Of a stretch of DNA of 36,250 nt, positions 1 to 7,776 are shown one piece after another. The stretch lies in the NCBI RefSeq assembly GCF_001591145.1, contig NZ_BCUF01000050.1, positions 1 to 36,250 on the forward strand, in the 5' to 3' direction. How positions within the stretch are numbered: the stretch's first letter is position 1; each line of letters starts with the position of its first letter. The notes beneath the pieces are model-generated. The model was given only the letters and a program-made list of their open reading frames with translations. It had not been told where the DNA came from and did no database searches. A program made the translations under genes and the position numbers. The DNA comes from Vibrio harveyi NBRC 15634 = ATCC 14126 = KCTC 12724. GTDB lineage: Bacteria; Pseudomonadota; Gammaproteobacteria; Enterobacterales; Vibrionaceae.

Positions 1-333
1 TCTACGACCAACGAGTCCCACTCGTGTGCGAGTTCAATTGCATGCAAGTCATTTATTTGGAAAACCTGCTCTCGGAGTGGTTTTCGTCGTTTCTAGAGCC
101 TTCAATTTCCTACTCGCTCTAGCCTTATTTACCATTAAGCTCCCTTCTTCTTAAACTGAACTCTTTTACTTGTTTACTATATGTGTGTAGGTGCTTACTA
201 TCTTGTTAGTGACCATTAAATATAGATCTTCATTTATAATCTCTGAATCTAAGCATTATGACTGCACATCTTTAAAAGATAACTGAGAATCATTATTAAT
301 ATTTAGTTACACTCACATCAATTGGAATAATGA
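1..333. other. Left-edge intergenic region
   Basis: I see no convincing gene in this stretch. It is AT-rich toward the right. It contains a short hairpin with ACTCG/CGAGT arms near 20-33 and an interrupted AAAACC/GGTTTT dyad near 61-86, which could be the end of a transcript from beyond the window. A Fur-like box (listed separately) lies close to the multicopper oxidase start, so the right half is probably that gene's regulatory region. No tRNA or riboswitch consensus was recognised. Confidence 0.4.
284..298. promoter_or_regulatory. Candidate Fur box
   Basis: TGAGAATCATTATTA matches the 7-1-7 Fur core TGATAATCATTATCA at 13 of 15 positions. It lies about 35-50 bases before the start of the multicopper oxidase gene, where a repressor could block its promoter. 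Fur-Fe(II) repression of an exported metal oxidase is plausible but inferred. No clear -35/-10 pair was found next to it, and the site could also serve a gene to the left of the window. Confidence 0.5.
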
Positions 334-1728
334 GTGACTAAATACATGGATATATCTCGTCGACGCTTTCTTCAATCTTCCTTAGCGATCTCTGCGCTTA
401 CCGTTATGCCTGCATGTTCTCTATCCGAGAGCGCTAATAAACAGGGTCAGCGTATATACGACATCACTGCAGAGCCTTCTACTGCTGAATTGGTACCAGG
501 GTTTACCACGGATGTACTTGCATTTAATGACTCGATTCCAGCGCCTACGATTCGTTGTCGCCAAGGCGAGAAAGTTATTATTCGGTTTACTAACAAGCTT
601 TCAGAGCCGACTACAATCCACTGGCATGGCTTGCGAATCCCTATTGAAATGGATGGTGTTCCTTTCTTGAGCCAGCCGCCTATCATGCCAGGTGAAACAT
701 TCGTTTATGAATTTACACCACCAGATGCGGGCACATTTTGGTATCACCCACATATGAATAGCGTTAAGCAACTTGGTATGGGCTTAGTCGGGCTAATTGT
801 CGTTGAAGAGGCAGAGCCTGTTCAGTTTGATGAAGAGCACGAAGTCGTCCTCAAGCATTGGCATTTAGACAAACAAGGTCAGTGGAAGAACCTTATGGTA
901 CCGCGCTTGAGTGCTCGTATGGGGACTCCCGGAGAGTGGAGTAGCGTCAATGGTGTGCATGAACCTGTTTATACGCTGAAGCAGAATGCAACCACGCGAC
1001 TAAGAATTGCTAATGTCGATAACACCATTACTTACCCGATCGCTATAGTAGGCGCAGAGGCTTGGGTTATTGCTATAGATGGTAATCCTGTTAAAACGCC
1101 TTATAAGCTCACTCAGCACAAAATTGGTCCAGGAATGAGGTTAGATGTTGGATTGATTGCTCCGAAGGCTGGAGAACGTGTTTATGTGCGTCAAATGAAA
1201 GGACGTTTCCCATTTTCTTTGTGTGAGTTTGATATTGTTGAGTCTGACCTGCCGGGTAATCAGAAACTGCCTTTATTGCCTCTCAACCCTGTGCCAGATC
1301 TTGATTTGGAAAATGCGGAACAAATTGATTATGTGTTTGAATGGGAGGGGGCGGTCACTCCTGCCGATAAATCGGGCAAAGCGATACCTAAGTTTTGGCT
1401 GATGAATAAACGAGCTTGGGAGGGAATGAGTAAAGATAATATTCCAGCACCGCTTTCAACATTGGAGCTCGGAAAAACCTATATTTTCAACCTTAAGAAC
1501 GTCACCCAATATCATCATCCTATTCACCTTCATGGACACACATTTACTGTTCTTGAGTTAGATGGCAAAAAACTCGATGAACCGTTTCATACCGATACGG
1601 TCTTGCTTGGAAAAAACGGAAGTGCGAAAGCGGCATTTGTTGCGGATAACCCAGGACGTTGGATGTACCATTGTCATGTGATCGAACACATGAAGACGGG
1701 GCTGATGGGTTATATTGAAGTAAAGTGA
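334..1728 (+). CDS. Tat-exported multicopper oxidase (CumA/CueO-like)
   Basis: Multicopper oxidase of about 464 residues with three cupredoxin domains, expected to oxidise a metal ion or phenol in the periplasm while reducing O2 to water. The N-terminus carries a twin-arginine signal (SRRRFLQ, then a hydrophobic stretch). All four copper-ligand motifs are visible: HWHG near residue 97, WYHPH near 137, HHPIHLHGHTF near 388 and HCHVIEH near 448. After HCHVIEH the axial type-1 position (HCHxxxHxxxxM in CueO) is Leu, as I recall for CumA-type enzymes, and CueO's Met-rich insert is absent. The GTG start at 334 has GGAA six bases upstream; an ATG at 346 is an alternative giving 460 residues. A Fur-like box lies upstream. 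Substrate cannot be read from the sequence. Confidence 0.88.
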   Translation: MTKYMDISRRRFLQSSLAISALTVMPACSLSESANKQGQRIYDITAEPSTAELVPGFTTDVLAFNDSIPAPTIRCRQGEKVIIRFTNKLSEPTTIHWHGLRIPIEMDGVPFLSQPPIMPGETFVYEFTPPDAGTFWYHPHMNSVKQLGMGLVGLIVVEEAEPVQFDEEHEVVLKHWHLDKQGQWKNLMVPRLSARMGTPGEWSSVNGVHEPVYTLKQNATTRLRIANVDNTITYPIAIVGAEAWVIAIDGNPVKTPYKLTQHKIGPGMRLDVGLIAPKAGERVYVRQMKGRFPFSLCEFDIVESDLPGNQKLPLLPLNPVPDLDLENAEQIDYVFEWEGAVTPADKSGKAIPKFWLMNKRAWEGMSKDNIPAPLSTLELGKTYIFNLKNVTQYHHPIHLHGHTFTVLELDGKKLDEPFHTDTVLLGKNGSAKAAFVADNPGRWMYHCHVIEHMKTGLMGYIEVK

Positions 1729-1851
1729 CTCCTGTAACTTTTTAAATCTTGATAAGTTTTAAGCGCTATACTTTGTTGAATTCTAAGATTGTATAATCAC
1801 TATTGCCGTAAATTTGATTACAATGTCGCCATTAACTTTTCTGGGGGAATT

Positions 1852-2235
1852 ATGGGACAACTATCCGTTTTGGGTTTTATTGCATTGGGTGGTGCATTTG
1901 GTGCATGTTCTCGTTACTTAATTTCTGAACTTTGTGTGATGCTACTCGGTCGTGGCTTTCCGTACGGTACCTTAACCGTGAACGTGGTTGGCTCATTTAT
2001 TATGGGTCTACTGATTGCTGCGTTTGAAACTGAGTTGATGGTCACTGACCCATGGCGTCAAATCATCGGTCTTGGCTTTTTGGGCGCATTAACCACATTC
2101 TCTACTTTCTCGATGGATAACGTGTTGCTTATGCAGCAGGGCGCCTTCTTTAAGATGGGATTGAACGTACTACTGAATGTCGTGTTAAGCATTTCAGCTG
2201 CGTGGGTTGGTTTCCAATTATTGATGCGTAGCTAG
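1852..2235 (+). CDS. crcB: Fluoride ion channel CrcB (Fluc family)
   Basis: Small membrane protein of 127 residues, the usual length of CrcB/Fluc channels, which act as dual-topology dimers to expel fluoride. Four hydrophobic segments are visible. Family signatures are GGAFGACSRY near the start, GTLTVNVVGSF in the second helix, and GALTTFSTFS, which includes the conserved Thr/Ser-Phe residues of the pore. I chose the ATG at 1852 because GGGGGA lies 4-9 bases upstream; the frame stays open further upstream, but that would add a non-family extension. No fluoride riboswitch consensus was recognised in the 120 bases ahead of it. It is followed by a strong terminator that overlaps the thi promoter. 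Confidence 0.93.
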   Translation: MGQLSVLGFIALGGAFGACSRYLISELCVMLLGRGFPYGTLTVNVVGSFIMGLLIAAFETELMVTDPWRQIIGLGFLGALTTFSTFSMDNVLLMQQGAFFKMGLNVLLNVVLSISAAWVGFQLLMRS

Positions 2236-2261
2236 CAAAAACACTCAAATATTAATCAGGT

Positions 2262-2288
2262 CGGCTTGGTTTAACCAAGCCGTTTTTA
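2262..2288 (+). terminator. Rho-independent terminator after crcB
   Basis: Perfect 9-bp stem CGGCTTGGT/ACCAAGCCG with a TTA loop, followed by TTTTTATA. It ends crcB transcription. The stem also contains the -35 hexamer proposed for the thiamine operon. Confidence 0.85.
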
Positions 2289-2294
2289 TATACT
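2266..2294 (+). promoter_or_regulatory. Predicted sigma-70 promoter of the thi operon
   Basis: TTGGTT (2266-2271) and TATACT (2289-2294) are separated by 17 bases. A start about 7 bases downstream falls at 2301, next to the first base of the TPP aptamer. The -35 element lies within the crcB terminator stem, so the two signals share DNA. Confidence 0.6.
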
Positions 2295-2301
2295 GATTTC
2301 A

Positions 2302-2383
2302 CTTGTCGGAGTGCCATAAGGCTGAGACCGTTAATTCGGGATCCGTTGAACCTGATCAGATTAGAATCTGCGAAGGGAACAAG
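2302..2383 (+). promoter_or_regulatory. TPP riboswitch (THI element)
   Basis: The conserved TPP aptamer pieces appear in order: GGCTGAGA at about 2330, then TGAACCTGATC and GCGAAGGGAA near the 3' end. CTTGT (2302-2306) pairs with ACAAG (2379-2383) to close the P1 helix. Binding of thiamine pyrophosphate should reduce expression of the downstream thiCEFSGH operon. About 177 bases separate the aptamer from the thiC start. I see no strong U-tract terminator in that leader, so control may work through translation or Rho. Confidence 0.95.
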
Positions 2384-2560
2384 AGAAGATACCTACACCA
2401 GAGTTTTATCTGGTTGACCTATCAAATAGTCGAATGTTGTTATAGACGAAGAGCACTCGCTCAATCTGTCCTTAATTCGATTCCTCTTGTCGCATCTATC
2501 CGCCAAGCATTTTTATCCCAATACTTTTTATCTAAGCATAACAAAGCAAGGAAAAATGCT

Positions 2561-4501
2561 ATGTCGAGTCGCAAGCAAGCGAGACTGGAAGCAAAACAGT
2601 TCATTGATACACTCTCGGTACAACCGTACCCTAATTCAAGCAAAGTCTACGTAGAGGGTTCACGTCCCGATATTCGTGTGCCAATGCGTGAAATATCACT
2701 CGCTGATAGCCTTATTGGAGGTACAAAAGAAGCGCCTATTTTCGAGCCTAATGAGCCAGTACGCGTTTACGATACCTCGGGTGTATACACAGACCCAAAT
2801 CACTCCATAGACCTCTACAACGGTTTACCTAAGCTGAGAGAAGAGTGGATTGAAGAGCGCGCTGATACTGAGCTACTTGATGAAGTAAGCTCGGTGTACA
2901 CCAAAGAGCGCTTAGAAGACGAAACGCTAGACGAGCTTCGTTACGGAAATCTACCACGTATTCGACGTGCCAAAGATGGGCAGTGCGTGACTCAATTGCA
3001 CTATGCTCGCAAAGGCATTATCACCCCAGAAATGGAATATATCGCCCTACGTGAAAACATGGGGCGTGCTCAATACCGCGATGAAGTGCTGAATCAACAA
3101 CATCCGGGTCAAAGCTTCGGAGCGAATCTTCCAAAAGACATTACCGCCGAGTTTGTGCGTAAAGAAGTCGCCGAAGGTCGAGCGATTATCCCTTCTAATA
3201 TCAACCACCCAGAATCCGAACCAATGATCATTGGACGTAACTTTTTGGTCAAAGTGAACGCCAACATTGGTAACTCATCGGTCACTTCTTCGATTGAGGA
3301 AGAAGTAGAGAAGCTCGTGTGGGCGACGCGCTGGGGTGGGGATACCGTTATGGACCTTTCTACTGGACGTAATATTCACGAAACTCGCGAGTGGATTCTA
3401 CGTAACAGTCCGGTTCCGATTGGTACCGTACCAATGTACCAAGCGCTTGAGAAAGTGAATGGTGTTGCTGAAAACCTTAACTGGGAAGTGATGCGCGATA
3501 CTCTGATTGAGCAAGCAGAGCAGGGCGTTGACTATTTTACTATCCATGCCGGCTTACTACTTCGCTATGTGCCAATGACAGCAAAACGCGTTACTGGCAT
3601 CGTTTCTCGTGGTGGTTCTATCATCGCGAAATGGTGTTTAGCGCATCACCAAGAAAGCTTCTTATATACCCACTTCCGAGAGATCTGTGAAATCTGTGCT
3701 AAGTACGATGTCGCACTATCTCTCGGTGATGGTCTGCGTCCTGGTTCGGTTGCAGATGCTAACGATGAAGCGCAATTTGCAGAGCTTCGTACCCTTGGTG
3801 AGTTAACCAAGATTGCGTGGGAATACGACGTACAGGTGATTATCGAAGGTCCTGGTCATGTTCCAATGCATATGATCAAAGAGAACATGGAAGAGCAGTT
3901 AGAGCACTGCCATGAAGCTCCTTTCTACACCCTTGGTCCACTGACTACAGACGTCGCTCCTGGTTACGACCATATTACGTCAGGCATTGGCGCTGCCATG
4001 ATTGGCTGGTATGGCTGTGCGATGCTTTGTTATGTAACTCCTAAAGAACACCTTGGCTTACCAAACAAAGAAGACGTGAAGGTAGGCATGATTACTTACA
4101 AGCTTGCTGCTCATGCTGCTGATTTAGCGAAAGGGCACCCTGGTGCTCAAGTTCGCGATAACGCGCTTTCTAAAGCTCGCTTCGAGTTCCGCTGGGAAGA
4201 CCAATTCAACTTATCACTCGACCCAGATACAGCGCGCGCTTTCCATGATGAAACCTTGCCTCAAGAGTCTGGAAAAGTTGCTCACTTCTGTTCGATGTGC
4301 GGACCAAAGTTCTGCTCGATGAAGATTTCGCAAGAGGTACGAGAGTACGCGAAAGACACTGAGCAAGTTGCTGCGGACCAAGCTATCTCGATCAAAATGC
4401 TCGATGATCCACTTGAGGGGATGCGCCAGAAATCGCAAGAATTTAGAGAGTCAGGTTCCGAGCTATACCACCCAGCAGCACATGCCGAGGTAAGTGACTA
4501 A
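2561..4501 (+). CDS. thiC: Phosphomethylpyrimidine synthase ThiC
   Basis: ThiC converts 5-aminoimidazole ribotide to hydroxymethylpyrimidine phosphate, a radical-SAM reaction at the head of the pyrimidine branch of thiamine synthesis. The 646-residue product is close to the enterobacterial length. The C-terminal cluster motif CSMCGPKFC (CxxCxxxxC, around residues 576-585) that binds the [4Fe-4S] cluster is intact, and long ThiC-typical blocks such as DGLRPGS, EGPGHVPMH and TTDVAPGYDH are visible. I chose the ATG at 2561 with AAGGAAAA upstream. The frame is open back to 2303, but that part is the riboswitch and leader. The stop overlaps the thiE start by one base, indicating translational coupling. 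Confidence 0.97.
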   Translation: MSSRKQARLEAKQFIDTLSVQPYPNSSKVYVEGSRPDIRVPMREISLADSLIGGTKEAPIFEPNEPVRVYDTSGVYTDPNHSIDLYNGLPKLREEWIEERADTELLDEVSSVYTKERLEDETLDELRYGNLPRIRRAKDGQCVTQLHYARKGIITPEMEYIALRENMGRAQYRDEVLNQQHPGQSFGANLPKDITAEFVRKEVAEGRAIIPSNINHPESEPMIIGRNFLVKVNANIGNSSVTSSIEEEVEKLVWATRWGGDTVMDLSTGRNIHETREWILRNSPVPIGTVPMYQALEKVNGVAENLNWEVMRDTLIEQAEQGVDYFTIHAGLLLRYVPMTAKRVTGIVSRGGSIIAKWCLAHHQESFLYTHFREICEICAKYDVALSLGDGLRPGSVADANDEAQFAELRTLGELTKIAWEYDVQVIIEGPGHVPMHMIKENMEEQLEHCHEAPFYTLGPLTTDVAPGYDHITSGIGAAMIGWYGCAMLCYVTPKEHLGLPNKEDVKVGMITYKLAAHAADLAKGHPGAQVRDNALSKARFEFRWEDQFNLSLDPDTARAFHDETLPQESGKVAHFCSMCGPKFCSMKISQEVREYAKDTEQVAADQAISIKMLDDPLEGMRQKSQEFRESGSELYHPAAHAEVSD

Positions 4502-5916
4502 TGAGCAAAATCCTTATTCCGTCATCATTGATTGAACTAACAGGTTTAGTTCAACAATGTTTGTTGTTGGCGAAAGAACAGGGTTTTAGCATCGAAGACA
4601 TTGAGTTGGGTGTGAGCCCAACTCAATCTATTCAGCTTGTTCGCGACCAACAGATTACACATATAACGACTGATCTTATTGATGATTATGACTCTGAGTC
4701 AGAGTGTTCATTTGTGCTCTATTACCGCTCTGCTTTATCGGTAGAAGCGTGTGCTAAGCAACCGTCGAAAGCGATTTATATTGGTATTGCTGATACGCAG
4801 GTTTCCGTTGAAAAGGAGAAAGTGATTCAGCTTGATATCTGGCGTCACCCAATTAACAACGAAGTGAGAGCGCTTTCCGTTAAGTCCAAATTCAACGCAA
4901 TGTTCGCTCCCGGACATCACCTTGCTTGGATTGTAACGCTGACAGTACTCGATTTTCCTATCGAAGATGCGTTAACACTTGCTCGAGGAATGCTAACTCA
5001 ACAAGCGAATGTTTCACGTGAAACACTGTTGAATGACAACCTTGACGAGGGAAGATCTACTCAGTGGGCTGACCAATTTGATGATTTCCCCACACCTGTA
5101 TTGGAGGATAACCGACTAGGGATTCAAGTTGGTTGGTCTGCACAAGGCGAGAGCGTTAGCTTTCCAACTCTAACTAAGCAAAGTCTAGGGCTCTACCCAG
5201 TCGTTGATGATGTTGCTTGGATTGAGCGTTTACTGCCTTTAGGCATCAACACTATTCAACTGCGAATCAAGAACCCACAACAAGCCGATTTAGAACAACA
5301 GATCATTCGAGCAATTGAGCTAGGTCGTCAGTATCAAGCACAAGTGTTCATCAATGACTATTGGCAGTTGGCAATCAAGCATGGCGCTTATGGTGTTCAC
5401 CTAGGACAAGAAGACATAGAAGAATCGAATTTGGTTCAGATAACTAAAGCCGGCATTCGTCTTGGTCTTTCTACGCATGGTTATTACGAACTACTGCGCA
5501 TCGTACAAATTCATCCTAGCTACATCGCACTAGGGCATATTTTCCCAACCACCACAAAACAGATGCCATCGAAACCACAAGGTTTGGTGCGCTTGGCTCT
5601 GTATCAAAAGCTGATTGATAGCATTCCTTATACAAATACAGAGGCTGCTTTCAGACCTGCAAAAGACAAAGCAGGTAGTGACTGTGTGCTTGGCTTTCCG
5701 ACGGTCGCAATTGGTGGCATTGATCAATCTAATGCAGACCAAGTTTGGCAAACGGGTGTTTCTAGTTTGGCGGTTGTGCGTGCTATTACGTTGGCAGAAT
5801 CACCTCAGTCCGTTATCGAGTTTTTTGCACAACTGATGAAGGAAAGACAACTAACGTTTACTGAGCAGAATAGTGAGTTGGCGTATAGCAAGAGAGGCGA
5901 GCATGCTCACGGATAA
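4501..5916 (+). CDS. thiE: Thiamine phosphate synthase ThiE with ThiD-like N-terminal domain
   Basis: The C-terminal half, from about residue 230, is a ThiE TIM barrel that joins HMP-PP and thiazole phosphate to make thiamine phosphate. Visible signatures are NTIQLRIK, FINDYWQLA, GVHLGQED, LGHIFPTTTKQMPSKPQG and VAIGGI. At 471 residues it is about twice the usual length. Residues 1-180 resemble a decayed ThiD (HMP-P kinase): GHHLAWIVTLTVLDFPIEDAL aligns with the ThiD C-terminal GTGC-type anion hole and following helix (20 of its residues shown by feature, not verified by alignment), but the catalytic Cys is missing. This half is therefore probably not a kinase, and an active ThiD must lie elsewhere. 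A parS palindrome lies in the interdomain linker. The end overlaps thiF by 14 bases. Confidence 0.9.
   Translation: MSKILIPSSLIELTGLVQQCLLLAKEQGFSIEDIELGVSPTQSIQLVRDQQITHITTDLIDDYDSESECSFVLYYRSALSVEACAKQPSKAIYIGIADTQVSVEKEKVIQLDIWRHPINNEVRALSVKSKFNAMFAPGHHLAWIVTLTVLDFPIEDALTLARGMLTQQANVSRETLLNDNLDEGRSTQWADQFDDFPTPVLEDNRLGIQVGWSAQGESVSFPTLTKQSLGLYPVVDDVAWIERLLPLGINTIQLRIKNPQQADLEQQIIRAIELGRQYQAQVFINDYWQLAIKHGAYGVHLGQEDIEESNLVQITKAGIRLGLSTHGYYELLRIVQIHPSYIALGHIFPTTTKQMPSKPQGLVRLALYQKLIDSIPYTNTEAAFRPAKDKAGSDCVLGFPTVAIGGIDQSNADQVWQTGVSSLAVVRAITLAESPQSVIEFFAQLMKERQLTFTEQNSELAYSKRGEHAHG
5010..5025. other. parS-type ParB binding site, perfect palindrome
   Basis: TGTTTCACGTGAAACA is identical to the classical chromosomal parS 16-mer bound by ParB/Spo0J proteins. 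It sits in the thiE reading frame, encoding residues around 170-175 (Val-Ser-Arg-Glu-Thr) in the linker between the two domains. Chromosomal parS sites normally cluster near the replication origin. Confidence 0.88.
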
Positions 5917-6676
5917 GCAGTTCCTTCGCTATCAACGTCAAGTCGCTCTGCCAGAAATTGCCGAAGTTGGGCAAGAGCGATTGAGTAAATCGCATGTGCT
6001 GATCATCGGTTGTGGTGGGTTAGGAAGTGCTGCGAGTTTGTACTTGGCATCAGCGGGTGTTGGTAAATTGGTTGTGGTCGATGACGATGAAGTTGATAGC
6101 AGTAACCTACAACGTCAGATCATTTATCGTGAGCAAGACATCCACGTTGCGAAAACAAAAGCGACTGTAAAGCAACTGACTGACCTTAATTCTATGATTC
6201 AAATTCGTGCTCTCAATAAGCGATTAGACAAAGCACAGCTGCAGCTTGAAGTGATGCTAGCGGATGTGGTGCTCGACTGCACCGATAACATGCCGACGCG
6301 CCAGCTCATTAACCAAGTTTGTTTCGAGCAAAACACGCCGCTCATCTCGGCGGCGGCAATTGGTTGGCAAGGGCAATTCGCTGTCTTTGATTATCAAACG
6401 CAGATTGAACAAGAAGCAGAGAGTAAAGCCTGTTACCGCTGTTTGTATCCGTTCGACGAATTACCGCAAACGCAAAAGTGCAGTGACAGCGGTGTCGTCG
6501 GTCCGGTGGTGGGCACACTTGGCAACTACCAAGCGATAGCGGCAATTCAAAAACTGGCGACGGGAAAGTTTCATGTTGAGACTGCTAAGTTACATCTGTT
6601 TGATGGATTGAAAATGCAATGGCAAACCATGGCGATAAGCAAAGACAAACAGTGCCAAGTGTGTGCTCAGATTTAG
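5903..6676 (+). CDS. thiF: ThiS adenylyltransferase ThiF
   Basis: E1-like enzyme of 257 residues that adenylates the C-terminal Gly-Gly of the sulfur carrier ThiS, preparing it for thiocarboxylation in thiazole synthesis. The nucleotide-binding loop is GCGGLGSAA near residue 41, followed by the VVDDDEVDSSNLQRQ segment typical of the ThiF/MoeB/UBA1 family. CSDSGVVGP contains the conserved cysteine region, and paired cysteines (CYRC, and CQVC at the C-terminus) form the expected zinc site. I chose the ATG at 5903, with AGAGAGGCGA just upstream; an upstream in-frame start would deepen the overlap with thiE. It overlaps the end of thiE by 14 bases. Confidence 0.95.
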   Translation: MLTDKQFLRYQRQVALPEIAEVGQERLSKSHVLIIGCGGLGSAASLYLASAGVGKLVVVDDDEVDSSNLQRQIIYREQDIHVAKTKATVKQLTDLNSMIQIRALNKRLDKAQLQLEVMLADVVLDCTDNMPTRQLINQVCFEQNTPLISAAAIGWQGQFAVFDYQTQIEQEAESKACYRCLYPFDELPQTQKCSDSGVVGPVVGTLGNYQAIAAIQKLATGKFHVETAKLHLFDGLKMQWQTMAISKDKQCQVCAQI

Positions 6677-6714
6677 TTTACGAGTAATGGACAGAATTAA
6701 GAGAGTTGGAAGCA

Positions 6715-6969
6715 ATGACGTTATCAGAACAACAAGCGACACAAATGACCGCTGCTGACTTAGATATGATCACTATTGTCATCAATGACCAGTCACATCA
6801 AGTCGCCAGTAAGTCGAATCTACAGCAAATCATTAGTCAATTTACGCTGCCTGAAATGGGCTGTGTTTTTGCAATTAATAACAATGTTGTGCCGCGCAGT
6901 GAGTGGGCTAGCACAGTTCTTTCACAAGGAGATAGCATCTCTTTGTTTCAAGCGATCGCAGGGGGTTAA
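6715..6969 (+). CDS. thiS: Sulfur carrier protein ThiS
   Basis: Ubiquitin-fold sulfur carrier ending in Ala-Gly-Gly, the tail that ThiF adenylates and that becomes a thiocarboxylate donating sulfur to the thiazole. From the ATG at 6715 the product is 84 residues, about 18 longer than E. coli ThiS. The extra is a Gln/Thr-rich N-terminal stretch before the core, which starts at about residue 18 (ITIVIND). A second ATG at 6766 would give a family-length protein, so the start is uncertain. The longer start has GAGAG and TTGGAAG upstream. ThiG begins five bases after its stop. Confidence 0.9.
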   Translation: MTLSEQQATQMTAADLDMITIVINDQSHQVASKSNLQQIISQFTLPEMGCVFAINNNVVPRSEWASTVLSQGDSISLFQAIAGG

Positions 6970-6974
6970 AGTCG

Positions 6975-7742
6975 ATGCTTAAAATTGGTGATAAACAATT
7001 CGAATCTAGACTGTTCACAGGAACAGGGAAGTTTGCCAACAGCCGATTAATGGCAGAAGCGATTCAAGTATCGGGTTCTCAACTTGCGACTATGGCGTTG
7101 AAGCGTGTGGATGTGAACGACCAACAAGACGATATTTTGCTGCCGCTAGTACAAGCGGGTGTGAACTTATTGCCGAACACCTCAGGTGCAAAGAATGCTA
7201 AAGATGCTGTGTTTGCAGCACAATTAGCGAGAGAAGCGTTAGGTACAAACTGGCTAAAACTTGAAATTCACCCAGACCCGAAGTACTTGATGCCTGATCC
7301 AATTGAGACACTTTCTGCCGCTGAGGAACTGGTTCGTGAGGGCTTCATTGTCCTTCCTTACTGTCATGCTGACCCGGTTCTGTGTAAACGATTGGAAGAC
7401 GTAGGCTGTGCTGCGGTCATGCCATTAGGTGCGCCGATCGGTTCTAACAAAGGGATAGTTTCTCACGATTTCCTAGAAATCATTATCGACCAAGCTAATG
7501 TTCCTGTGGTTGTCGATGCGGGTATTGGCGCACCTTCACATGCCGCGCGTGCGATGGAAATGGGCGCGGATGCCGTGCTCGTCAATACTGCGATTGCAGC
7601 TTCGAGCGATCCCGTTGCGATGGCGAAGGCATTTAAGTTGGCGGTAGAGTCGGGGCGTATGGCTTATGAAGCCGGACTTGCTGGTAAGGTTTCTCATGCG
7701 GTTGCGTCGAGTCCACTGACGTCATTCCTAGATGAGCTTTAG
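6975..7742 (+). CDS. thiG: Thiazole synthase ThiG
   Basis: 255-residue TIM-barrel enzyme that builds the thiazole phosphate from deoxyxylulose 5-phosphate, dehydroglycine and ThiS thiocarboxylate. Visible family blocks are GTGKF near residue 16, ALKRVD with the Schiff-base lysine near residue 41, LLPNTSGA, LKLEIHPDP and VVDAGIGAPSHA. The length equals that of characterised ThiG. It starts five bases after thiS and its ribosome-binding purines lie in the end of thiS, so the two are probably translationally coupled. It works in a complex with ThiH, encoded next. Confidence 0.97.
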   Translation: MLKIGDKQFESRLFTGTGKFANSRLMAEAIQVSGSQLATMALKRVDVNDQQDDILLPLVQAGVNLLPNTSGAKNAKDAVFAAQLAREALGTNWLKLEIHPDPKYLMPDPIETLSAAEELVREGFIVLPYCHADPVLCKRLEDVGCAAVMPLGAPIGSNKGIVSHDFLEIIIDQANVPVVVDAGIGAPSHAARAMEMGADAVLVNTAIAASSDPVAMAKAFKLAVESGRMAYEAGLAGKVSHAVASSPLTSFLDEL

Positions 7743-7776
7743 TCCTAGATTGGTTTAGCTATTAAGCGAGGAAAAC

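Noticed and set aside
1..120. tRNA or other RNA gene at the left edge
   Set aside because: Short hairpins are present but no cloverleaf, TTCGA loop or known RNA consensus.
1729..1851. Fluoride riboswitch before crcB
   Set aside because: The conserved fluoride aptamer blocks were not found.
2303..2560. N-terminal extension of ThiC in the same open frame
   Set aside because: This DNA is the TPP aptamer and leader; the family N-terminus begins at the ATG at 2561 with a good ribosome-binding site.
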